Shown here: one piece after another, positions 23,077 to 32,382 of the stretch
How the letters are laid out: each line of letters begins with the position of its first letter
Position numbering within the stretch: the stretch's first letter is position 1
Assembly (NCBI GenBank): GCA_027579435.1
Contig: JANBPK010001073.1
Span: forward strand, 1-61,381
Source of the DNA: Candolleomyces eurysporus
Lineage: Eukaryota; Basidiomycota; Agaricomycetes; Agaricales; Psathyrellaceae
Reading direction: 5' to 3'
Length of the DNA: 61,381 nucleotides
The notes under the pieces: model-generated
Told to the model about the DNA's origin: nothing
What the model saw: only the letters and a program-made list of their open reading frames with translations
Databases searched by the model: none
Program-made: the position numbers and the translations under genes

Positions 23077-23748
23077 CATCCCCTCTCCCTGCAGCATCTC
23101 TCGTGTTAATAATGGCAAGGCTGATTCTATATATCCGTATGCCTGACGATTCTTATGGGGTCCCACAATTGGATTCTGTTTCACAAATGTAGTCTGGCTC
23201 CATAAACTATACTTAATTACTCTGGAAATCGTCTTGTAACTTATTGCTCATCACCCCTCAGACGCAACCTCACATGAGCAATCAAGGCAGATGTATGTAT
23301 CAGGGAATATGACACTTTTTTTTCTCTCAAGCCGGTGTTTGATAAACGCTCCGAGACCAAATATTGCTTTGCCCGGCCCGCTATGCGCCTCCAAGCACGA
23401 GTACATTTCCTTGTTCCCTTTCTATCTCCAAGAATGGTGGTCCGTTGGACAACGATTTCTTTCATTTCGCAACAATGATTTCTATTTCAAGACCTCGATG
23501 GATGGAGGAGCGCGTCGTTGAGCTAGCTCATAGCTATAGAGCGACGGCTATCGGTTCGTCACCCTGGTTCGCCTGGCTAGATTGTTCTTTGTTTCGCAGT
23601 TCGACGGGGACTGTCAAGGGTTCCTTTGATACCACGTGAAGGGAATGTGCTGTGCCAGGATCTCATTCAAAGGACCAAGCCTGTTCCTCATCTTCTTTCC
23701 TTCTCCCTCTCTGATTCCTTCTCTCTGATTCCAGATTGGTCCGTCACC
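23077..23748. other. Intergenic region upstream of the WD40 gene
   Basis: No supported gene. The final part (23690-23748) is CT-rich (TTCCTTCTCCCTCTCTGATT), a common basidiomycete core-promoter feature, directly before the start codon context CGTCACCATG. Confidence 0.45.
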
Positions 23749-25369
23749 ATGTACACTACCACTGCAAGCCTGACTGAACACCGAGATACAGTCAACTGCC
23801 TGACTTTCTCTGATGACGGCCTCTATCTCGCCAGCGGCGACGATTCAGGCATTGTTCTGGTCTGCAAAACTCAGGATCCAAGCCAGTTTGACAGGTACTA
23901 TTTCACAGACTCTGTCACCTCGCTCCTGTGGATCCCGGGAACGAAAAGCCTCTATGCTGGATTAGCGAACTGTGAAGTTCACTATCTTTCGTTGGTACGT
24001 TCTCTTCCTCTACTTCACCTGTCCTCCCCTGACAGTCTATGGCCACCAGGAGGATGAGCGCGTCTACCAAATGGATTTTCGCCCCGTTGGGTACGAGGAA
24101 ATGTCGCCCGCTCTCCAGCAATTAAATCAAATCAGCTGCCTCGCATTTGACCCCGTCCATTCTTGGATTGCCATTGGAGTTGGGGTCATGACAATTGTCA
24201 TCTCGATTCGAGACTTCACAAAGAGTGCGTACATCACCAAGGCTCTATGCATACAGCAGCTCATAACCTAGTTTCTAGACAAGTACACCGAACTTTGCAC
24301 AATCACCCCTGGCAGGTCCAACAATCGTCAACTCACCCATGGCCAGTCTCCGAAGGCACTTTCCGCCGAGGTCCGCTCTCTTCACTTCACCCCAAGCGGC
24401 CGGCAGATCATCGTCACAACCCTTGAAGAGGGAATACGATGCTTTGGAATTCGAGACTTGACAGAGAAATGGCGGATAGGTTCGCACTCATATAGGATGT
24501 AAGGCATATCTTGACTCCTCGTGATCTCTCGTTAACAATGCGATAGAGGGAGATCGGCTCTTAACATCAAAGGCACTCTCATAGTTTGCTCCAATCTGTT
24601 TGATGGATTTGATCTTTACGACATCGAGACTCGGTCGTACATCTGCACCCTTCCCCAAACCTCCCCCGAGCATATTAATGTCCCCTTACCCGTTCTTTTT
24701 GTTCACGACAATCAGGAGATTTTGATAGGCTCCGCCCATGGCAAGGTTCAGATCAGGCCCATTGCTGAGAACGGGGGAGATACCTGTGTGTTGGATCATG
24801 GTAAGTCTCACGAGTCGCCCATTCTGACATGCTAGAATGCTCATAACCTTGAAGCTTCGGACATTATTCAGGCGATTGTACGTTGCCCTCCATCTTCATT
24901 TTTTTCATGTCCTTCCGAGTGACGTTTGACTTTCAGGCGTACGGTCAAATAGCCTCAAATTCTTATATCGCAACGGCCTGTTCTGAAAAGGGGTCGAACA
25001 CGTATGTCAAGTTATGGGTCCGGTCGCCCATGGCCAAGCAAGGTAAGTCGACTCCAGCAGAACCGATTCTACTATCATTGACGCTCAAGTTCTGCAGCAT
25101 CCAGGCGTTTACTCGTATCGAGAGGTGTCTCCACTGAGCCAGAGCCTGCCCAAATACGCCGAAGGACCTTTCCACGGGAGGGGACCCCTGCTCAAGGATC
25201 TCGCCGTTCGCGGGTAGTCAACGAAGTCTCCGACTCTTGGTCTTTCTTTGGTGTCATCTGTTTCATGCTGCTTGGGATGATAATTACCTTCACCAGACTC
25301 GCTATGCTTCAATATATCTCTTTGGAAGGGGTTGGCTGGGGAGGAAACCATTTGGGAATGGCCGTTTGA
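23749..25369 (+). CDS. WD40-repeat protein with C-terminal membrane anchor, 431 aa
   Basis: Seven exons join with consistent phase: 23749-23994, 24050-24224, 24279-24498, 24547-24800, 24855-24877, 24937-25042 and 25098-25369 (1296 nt). WD40-type blades are visible: HRDTVNCLTFSDDGLYLASG near residue 15, the block following ISCLAFDP with WIAIGVG, then EVRSLHFTPSGRQIIVTTLEEG, LFDGFDLYDIETRSYICTL, VLFVHDNQEILIGSAHGKVQ and YIATACSEKGSNTYVKLWV. After a basic linker (RSRVVNEVSD) the end contains SWSFFGVICFMLLGMIITFT, which reads as one transmembrane helix, followed by about 24 residues. WD40 propellers are protein-interaction platforms; a tail anchor would put this one on a membrane with the propeller in the cytosol. 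The start has a good Kozak-like context and no stops interrupt. It appears intact. Confidence 0.85.
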
Positions 25370-25924
25370 AACCTTTCTCGTTTTCAGTCTTCGGGATACG
25401 TCTGAATATCCTGCGTGAATAGTGTAACACTGTCTTTAGATTGCTAGCTACATAACTGAGCTCCTTATATAAATATAAATCTCAATTATTTACTAGAACC
25501 CGAGGATGTCAGTGCAGTGGGGGGAAGAGACTTTGTGACGCACCGCTGGATTATTTCATCCGATGTGTGTGTGTGTGTGGCTTCAATTGAGTGATCCGAG
25601 GGTCGTCCCGATCAAATCCAAGCACAGGAAGACTGGAGCGCAACGTTGGCCTCATTTTAACAGGCCCGCAGAATCGATAATGACTATTGGAAAATTGGTG
25701 AAAGGGTGGGCAACTTGCAAGATTATTTATGAAGGAAAAAGAGGATTCGGAGAAAGACAAATAGTGCTCTACATATGGAACGATAGCGATGAAAAGCTGG
25801 TTAGAAGAGTAGACAAAAGCAGGTGACGTTTGTACGAAGATAGGCAAATTGTCCACTCTGCGAGAAGACCTGAGCAACACTGACGTCTGCTAATAACAAT
25901 CAGATTGTCCCTTGGAAGTTATGT
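25370..25924. other. Intergenic region with short TG microsatellite
   Basis: Lies between two convergent genes. A short TG run (GATGTGTGTGTGTGTGTGG) is at about 25561-25579. TATATAAATATAAA near 25466 is AT-rich and may serve the 3' end of the WD40 gene. No gene is supported. Confidence 0.5.
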
Positions 25925-26737
25925 CTAATCTGAAGTCGGTGTGGCGATAAGACTAGCTGCTAGACGTTCAACACGGTCCGCCTGTGTAATGTCAGGACTG
26001 GCGAACGTTACAAGAGATTGAAAGATCGAACATACCTGACCAATGACCTGCGCTATTTTTTCCTCAAGGAAGTGGTTGCTCCTTAAGAGTTCGTCGGCCT
26101 GCTTCTCCATTGACCCGGCCATCTGGCTTAATTGGAGCGTCTAGTTGCGTACCGATTCCAGGCAATCAGCAGATTGTCTGACCTGATTGTCAAGAACTCC
26201 CTGCATCTGAGTGTGGTCTTGGATTTGTTTATTCTGTCGCTCGGTCTTGATTTTCAAAGCTTCCAGATCAGAACGGATAATGGGAAAGTGCGGATCTCTG
26301 TATGTTCAAAGTTGAGGGCGGAGTCTCATAGTCTCATCCAGCAATGAATTACTTACCCCTCGAGCATCAACTGTCGTTCCACTTCACGTTCCATTGAGAC
26401 CAGATCATTGTCTTCGGCCGTATACATAGGAAGCTTGCAAAGAAAAGCATTTTCACAGCCAAAGCGCCTGCATCTCTTGTTGTCACGAAGAATAGAGTCC
26501 CAACAGAAGCCACATATCAATTCATCTAGAAAACCAGTGTGAGTATGTTGTAGAAATCTCCAGAAAGCTTTTCTTACAACAACAGGCAGATGGGTTTAGT
26601 TTGTTATCGCCAAAAACCGGGTTCTCGCAGCGATTGCAGAGAGCTGATTTCGCTATCCCAGGCTCGCTTGATGCAGGTTGGTCCTGCTCCATAGCGACCT
26701 CTTCTACAGTCGCATAATCTCCCTCTTCATCTGACAT
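25925..26737 (-). CDS. RING-like / coiled-coil protein, 195 aa
   Basis: Five exons on the minus strand join in phase: 26578-26737, 26357-26525, 26183-26297, 26036-26122 and 25925-25981 (588 nt). The N-terminus is acidic (MSDEEGDYATVEEVAMEQ). A zinc-finger-like region follows: CNRCENPV, then ACCYELICGFCW, then CRRFGCEN. The spacing parallels the RING of the 13928 gene, but the expected Cys-Gly-His is replaced by CCYEL, so it is a variant RING. The rest is helical: MEREVERQLMLEG, LEALKIKTERQNKQIQDH and MEKQADELLRSNHFLEEKIA, predicted to be coiled coil. No basic tail is present, unlike the first RING gene. It appears intact. Confidence 0.75.
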
Positions 26738-27119
26738 TGATAGAGAAAATGAACAATGAAGTCGGAGATGGGGAGAAGAGAATAAGAATCAGATTGTCAG
26801 GATTCAGCAGTGCGAATGTGAGTGTGATGATTGATGGTTCCTTGAGGCATCACGAGCTTGGTTCGAGACAACATTTCCAGAACCGATTCCATTCCTTTCA
26901 TGTCTTTCACTTCTTAGGGCACCAGGCTTTCACAATCAGAGTCTTTGAAGCCCCAATTTGTCATAGCGGGATCTATGGAAGGCTTATATTTGACGCAAGC
27001 CAGCCTGGGGTCGCTCCCTGCACCCCTCTTCCCACTCTTTAACTTGTGAGTACCTCTAATCCGAGTCTCCCAGTCTACTGACTGATTTACTCCTAGGCTT
27101 CGACACGTACCACCAATCA
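26738..27119. other. Divergent promoter region
   Basis: Gap between the minus-strand RING-like gene and the plus-strand F-box relic. Both would be transcribed away from it, so shared regulation is possible. A possible untranslated intron (GTGAGTACCTC..CTCCTAG) lies at about 27045-27096. Confidence 0.4.
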
Positions 27120-28083
27120 ATGGCTTCAGCTCAGCGCTATATACCATATAAGCATGGGCAGCCTTTGACTACCATCCCCGAAGACTCGGAGATTGACTCA
27201 GACGGTTCACCTTCTCAGAAAACCTTTTCCGACTTCCCCTCCGAAATCCTCTCCAATATCCTTTACTTTCTTGCCGGCCGTCTGCAAACAACTCGCCACT
27301 ATCCTACAGATTCCCGCCCAGTGCCAACGCACAATCACTGTCCTATTTCCCTCTCAACGTGATTGTACCCTGGGTGATGCGAAGGATGCCGCAATAGCTG
27401 GGACCTTATTCATTGCCCAGGACGTGGCTTACACCGCGTGCACCCTGGATATGAATGATATGGCCCAATCCTTGAAGCTTTCAAATAAGTCTTTCGAGTA
27501 CAAGACACGAATTCGCTTCATAATCAACGACTCTTTCAGTTTCGAGCGCTCCGGACCCGTTAGCTCTCTTTTGAGAGCCTTCGCCGGCATCCCACTCTAT
27601 TCTTGGGTCTCCGGATTCGAAACCACATCCAAGGACATGTTCTCGTTCTTCCTTTGGGAGTTCTTGGCCTTGGGCTGCAAGAAACCTCTCGCTTCTCCCA
27701 GACTCCTGAATGTATCTTTTGGACCCTCTTCTGCTGCACCGTATATCTTCTCCCCACTCTTCAATCTCATGTCCCGTGTTGAGGTAATCGCTCCCACCAT
27801 TCCTCAGCCCTATGCAAACGCCGGCTTCATCAACCTCATTGAATCTCCTGCTCGATTTCCCAAACTCCAGTCGCTTGGGGTTCCGTTGAACCGCAAGGTC
27901 ATCCATCTCAGCTATATTGCCCAACTTCTTCGCCAATGAGTCCAGATTGGGAAGGTAGTGTTTTGCGTTTCCACGACGTGGCTTGAAAGGATGGGGTATG
28001 ATCGTGATGCAATTCGATCCAAGATTATAGACGGAACCAAAGATTTCCCCGCTTGGGTTGACATAGACTGGCTTGAAGGATGA
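27120..28083 (+). pseudogene. F-box protein relic, internally deleted
   Basis: The first frame starts MASAQRYIPYKHGQPL and carries an F-box (FSDFPSEILSNILYFL). At about 27272 the sense shifts one frame and continues with VCKQLATILQIPAQC, a segment that aligns with VCEQLARILRYPAQC in the F-box/LRR gene at 29057-30660. There it lies far downstream of the F-box, so roughly 250 residues of the middle are missing here. A TGA at 27937-27939 interrupts the end; beyond it the frame continues to TTWLERMGYDRDAIRSKI and VDIDWLEG, again matching the paralogue. F-box proteins deliver substrates to SCF ubiquitin ligases; this copy is broken in at least three ways. Confidence 0.7.
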
Positions 28084-28329
28084 GTAATCGAAAGCATGAT
28101 CCAGATTTTTTCTTTGCAATATTTACGAACTTGCTTGTCCTCGACTGTCTGTACCTACATAAGAACCTTGGCTTGTAGCTTGAAGCTCGATCTCTTTTTT
28201 NGTAATAATATTCAGTGTTGCCTCCCAATTTCAAGTTCTATTGTCTTGTGTATTTCGGAATCAATTGAGATTAGACAATCAGGGCCGACTTCAAGAAGAT
28301 TCAACTTTCGCACTTGCATTAGAACCGTC

Positions 28330-28999
28330 ATGATCCCAGCCTGCGTAGTTTGTTTCCTCTCTTTTCTCAAGTCACCCGCCTACTATCTCCCTTGCGGACA
28401 CTGCTATTGTCAAGGCTGCCTCAAGTTCACTACAGAGTGCTGGTATCCTTGCTTTTTCCAATGTAACAATTCAGCGAGGATCGAGAGCGTTGACGCGAAG
28501 CTCCTCAACTTCAAATTTGGAACCACCACCTGAGCGGAAGATCATGCATTAGTTATTGCGTGAGTCATCTTAGAATTTGAGCCTCCGTAGAGCTCAACCT
28601 TCATACATCTTCCAGATATCATCAAGCTACCTTCCGTGAGCGAGAAATCTTGCAACGATTGTTTGATCACCAAATCCCCGTGCAAGACGGTATCAAGAAC
28701 GCTGCCAAAGTGAGCTTAGGGGACGCCCTGGGAGCACTGAGTGACTTCGAGAAGGCATCAGATGCCCATCAGGAGCTCATTGTCCGGATCCAGAGAGCCA
28801 ATTCTCAATTAGTGGCAGGCTTGAAGGCTCGCGAGAATCTGGAAGCACGGCATAGGGAGGCCATGAAGAAGGTCAGATTCATCTTCATTTGATCATGAGC
28901 ACTTGCATCTCATCTGCCTTGACTCCCTAGTTCAATGCCAGTAGAACACATTTGTATTGTTGTCTGCTTGAAAGCGTTAAGTCTGATAAGAGTATTTGA
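28330..28999 (+). pseudogene. RING-finger / coiled-coil gene, interrupted by TGA
   Basis: Three exons can be joined in phase: 28330-28559, 28616-28871 and 28931-28999. The N-terminus holds a RING (CVVC, then CGHCYCQGC, then CFFQC). A TGA at 28531-28533 then interrupts before AEDHALVIA. That last segment and the intron right after it correspond to SEDYTAVLG and intron 1 of the RING gene at 13928, so the two are paralogues with a conserved intron position. Exon 2 is a helical, Ala/Glu/Lys-rich coiled-coil region. Without the TGA the gene would be open to 28999. I read it as a recently broken paralogue. The TGA is not next to an N or a base run. Confidence 0.72.
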
Positions 29000-29056
29000 A
29001 GAACAACAAGTAGAAATTTAGTTAGATACAGTGATTGTACATCAAAGGCAATATAT

Positions 29057-30660
29057 TCAAGACCTCCTCTCAATCTGAATATCTACGTCCCTTGGGAAGT
29101 CCGCTGCAATGTCCCTGAGCATTGCCCTGATGCCGTCCGACTGCGCAAATCCCAATTCTCTAATAAAGGAACTAGACAAGCCAAACTCAACCGTCTTGAT
29201 TGAATTCCCACAACACTGCCTATACTTCAAGAAGACAGACAGGCCGAATCTGGCGTCCCGAGCCAAATCCCCATGCAACCGAATAACAATTGTTTGCAGT
29301 CAAAAAAANGATCTTCTTCCGGAAAACGAGTTGGAGAAACTTGAGATCTCCCCACACATTTGGGGTGTTGAATACGACTGACTGGACAAGCGGCATATTC
29401 GATAGGAAGCTGGCAAGGCCAATCATGACGAGAGGATCACGATGGTGGAAAGCGAGGCGGAGATGGGAGATCCCCTCCAGGGCGGCAGAAAGGATGTGGG
29501 CAAGGCTGCTCCAGAGGGCATGAAGTAGGACTCCTCTGGGGGAAAGGGAGAGACTTCTGGTGAGCGGCCCGATTGAGGATAGTATGAAATTTGTGGCTTG
29601 CATACAAAGTTCGATCGGCTTTGAAAGCCCTGAAAGGACGTAAGCCAACTCGAACCTGAGGGCAACTATTCGACCTGTTGTGCTGATGAATCGGATGGAG
29701 GAACTTTTGCGACGTGTTGTCAACCAACATTGCTTGAAGACTTCGTGGGGCAAGATGAACAAGCACCCAGCAGCAGCCGAAACCTCCATGTCTTGAGAGA
29801 TAATGGGACGGCCGTAGGGGAGGAGAACATTGACACTGACGCCACACTGCGCGGGATAGCGGAGAATCCTGGCTAGTTGCTCGCAGACAGTTGGGGAAGC
29901 CGCGATCATCAGTGACTGTAGGGAAGGGAGTTCTATCTCCATCAACAGTGCAGCGTCGGCAGTGTCGGCCGGCACAATGCAGTTAGAAAGGATGATGCCG
30001 GTGGTGAATTGGAAATATCCTTGCCACTCCATGCAATTGTGAATGGACGTAAAAGGGAGAGGGTGGCCAGCTTCTATTGGCTTTGCGCCGAGATATCGAA
30101 CGGAAAAAATGGAGAGGTTGGAAGGGGATTGGTGTTGGGGGNAGGATGTAGCAGTTGAGAAGGTCAAGAGAGTCGAGCGCCGGTGCGATGTTGTTGAAGA
30201 GCCTGGTGCTGTCGTTCAGACAAACATTGCGTTCGCCATGGAATCTGATGACACATTGGCGAAGAATAGGAGCTGCCATTGTGAGGAACAGCTTTGTTAA
30301 AGCTCCTTCGACTTGCTCCGCGACGTCGATGTGGAGATATTTGACCCTTGAGAACTGGCCCAATACCCACTGTAATCCTTGACCATTCGTAAGCGTGTCG
30401 TCCTCCGTGAAGGCCAAGGACAAGGGGAGAGGGGTCGACCGGTGGAGAATGGCATGCAAGAAACCCGGATGGATGTTGTTGAGGTACAGGACCTGGTTCC
30501 ACAAAGAGGCATTGGCCAAAGCAACCTCACGAAGGCGTGAGTTGACGTGGGTTACACTAAGGAGGTCCTGAGCTTGTGCTTGGCGAGAGGGCACCAATAG
30601 ACGAGTATCGCTTTCAACGACCTCGACAAGGATGGCTCAAATGAGTTCAGTAGGGAAAAT
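29057..30660 (-). pseudogene. F-box / LRR-type protein, interrupted
   Basis: Minus strand. An exon starting after an acceptor near 30655 reads HLSIFPTELI, then TGA (30637-30639), then AILVEVVESDTRLL and DLLSVTHVNSRLREVALANASLWNQV. This is an F-box (LPxELIRxIL..V) followed by the usual exit motif. Long LRR-like stretches follow: PLSLAFTEDDT, VKYLHIDVAEQ, LFNNIAPALDSLDLLNC, SLQSLMIAASPTVCEQLARIL. Two frame changes, at N 30142 and N 29308, follow G and A runs and are probably errors. The end reads FIRELGFAQSDGIRAML and DFPRDVDIQIERRS. The TGA sits where the F-box consensus has Arg. Likely former role: SCF substrate receptor. The first exon upstream of 30660 is uncertain. Confidence 0.7.
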
Positions 30661-31179
30661 GGAGAGATGGTCCTATCTCCGAGGTGAGCAAAAGATTGAA
30701 AAGGGAGTGGCTTAGACTCACGGTCATTGTAAATGCAGATGTTGAATTTCAAACGGGGTGTGAGGATGCTCTGGAAAGGCGTCAGAGGTCAGGAATATGC
30801 AGAGATCCCAACTAACGATACTCACTGCGGGGNTGAAAGCGAGAGGTTGGGAAAATAAAGGGACAAAGGCTCATGTTTAATGACATTCTTTAAGGTCGGG
30901 TTCATTGAAAAGTTGCACTTTTGACGAGGCTCAAAGAGATTTCGATGACGTGACCAAGAGAACGATTTTCCAAGAGTTACCTCTTTGAGAAGGCAGAGGC
31001 TTCGGATACAAACATAGTCATACATAGCGCAGCCACAGTCATTTGATTGAATATACATATACAAGTACGTAAACTAGGATCTACACGTTCAGAGGGCTCC
31101 AAAATGTTCTACATCGTCCGACATCTCTCCTGTAATGTCATCTAGCAGAGTCTTAGAGGAAGAATTAATGATTGAGACA
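30661..31179. other. Upstream region of F-box/LRR gene, nothing firm
   Basis: May contain the first exon of the minus-strand F-box gene, but no convincing start with a phase-consistent splice was found. One N at 30833 follows a G run. Confidence 0.35.
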
Positions 31180-31707
31180 CTACCACCCCAAGCACATACC
31201 TGGCACTGCCCCTGGTGATTCACGGACGGTGACATCGAAGGTCAAGTCGGAGGGCCAACCAAATCCGTCAGCCGTCCATCCCTTGAGTTCGTTCATCTTC
31301 GCATGGAGAGCAATTTGATTCTTGAAGGTTGATTCCACTTTTGCCCGGAGGATTCCAGGGTTTGGACAACTAGTCCGTTGCTCAACAATCTCCCGATATG
31401 CGACCAAGGCCTTCGTCTGCCGCGCGAGGTAGAGAAGATAGACGCCATGGTATACATTCAGTCGATTTTGATAGGCCCCAGTGAACATGAGTCGGGCATC
31501 CAACCACGAAATCATCCGGCGACAGAGCCTGCGGGCTTCAATATTGCGGTGTCTGTCCAAATCTGAGAGTGTGTATAATATGGCATTGCTCAGTTCGAAA
31601 ACATTGCAGAGCGAGAGCAGGGTGATGATGCCTTCCCACGTTAAGACGTTAGGAACATGGGGAAAGTCTACAATTTTTCCGGCTAAGTAGGCGCTGGGAT
31701 TGAGCAA
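31180..31707 (-). CDS. Unknown protein fragment
   Basis: A 175-codon frame with natural-looking composition: LTWEGIITLLSLCNVFELSN, ILYTLSDLDRHRNIEARRL, ISWLDARLMFTGAYQNRLNV and YHGVYLLYLARQTKALVAYR. It looks largely helical. I do not recognise the family. The upstream part (beyond 31707) is repeat DNA, so the gene may be a 3' fragment. It ends at a stop at 31180 close to the 3' side of the F-box gene region. Confidence 0.4.
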   Translation of the reverse strand: MLNPSAYLAGKIVDFPHVPNVLTWEGIITLLSLCNVFELSNAILYTLSDLDRHRNIEARRLCRRMISWLDARLMFTGAYQNRLNVYHGVYLLYLARQTKALVAYREIVEQRTSCPNPGILRAKVESTFKNQIALHAKMNELKGWTADGFGWPSDLTFDVTVRESPGAVPGMCLGW

Positions 31708-31838
31708 ACGACCTACTCACCTTCTGTTACGAACTGACTCAGACAATAGTATACTAGTAATAGCTATGCAATCTATATAGTATACTGACTCGTTTTTCTT
31801 TCTTTTGACTCATTTTTNACTATTATTTGATGGATTTN

Positions 31839-31950
31839 AGTGTTTTATAGTAGCTGCGCAATGATATCGCACAGCTACTGACTTGGAATATGTACTAGTA
31901 TAGTGTTTCATAGTAGCTGCGCTCGGAATACGCACAGCTACTGACTGATA
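31839..31950. repeat. Tandem pair of imperfect hairpins
   Basis: AGTGTTTTATAGTAGCTGCG and AGTGTTTCATAGTAGCTGCG start at 31839 and about 31902, about 63 bp apart. Each is followed by CGCACAGCTACTGACT or its near match, so each unit can fold into an AGTAGCTG..CAGCTACT hairpin. Confidence 0.7.
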
Positions 31951-31959
31951 TTGACTCGG

Positions 31960-32382
31960 ACTATTATTTACGGGCTGTGTAGCCCTGTACTATATAACTT
32001 ATCTTCGATGTATTGTAGTTCTTTAGCTTGTTCTCAAGAATCTACCCTTCGAGCCAAGTAACCCGCTAGCATATGCTAGTACTAACTCTACACAAACGAC
32101 CAACCAGCAATCCACGATTAACTCGCCTCAAAATCACAGTTCGCCGCAGAGGGGCGCCACGACGACTTCGATTATTTTCTCACTCCGCATTCCTCGACGA
32201 GACAGCCGCCCGTCTCCTAGAAACCAGGCTCAATACTTTAATCAACACAATTGGCCGCAACGTCCATTTGTTAGCACTAACTGGGGGATATCTATTATCC
32301 TGTCAAATTCCCGACGTGTGTTGATCATCCGACACAACGGACACTTCTCTATCGTACGCGGACGACTCTATTCCATCCTCCA
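31960..32382 (+). repeat. Repeat-family fragment, copy 1
   Basis: TAGTTCTTTAGCTTGTTCTC at 32016-32035 and the following AGAATC recur in reverse complement at 45368-45394. In both, a TATA-like word lies upstream (TATATAACTT here). Downstream similarity is only weak. This looks like the end of an LTR or leader of a dispersed retroelement. Confidence 0.45.
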
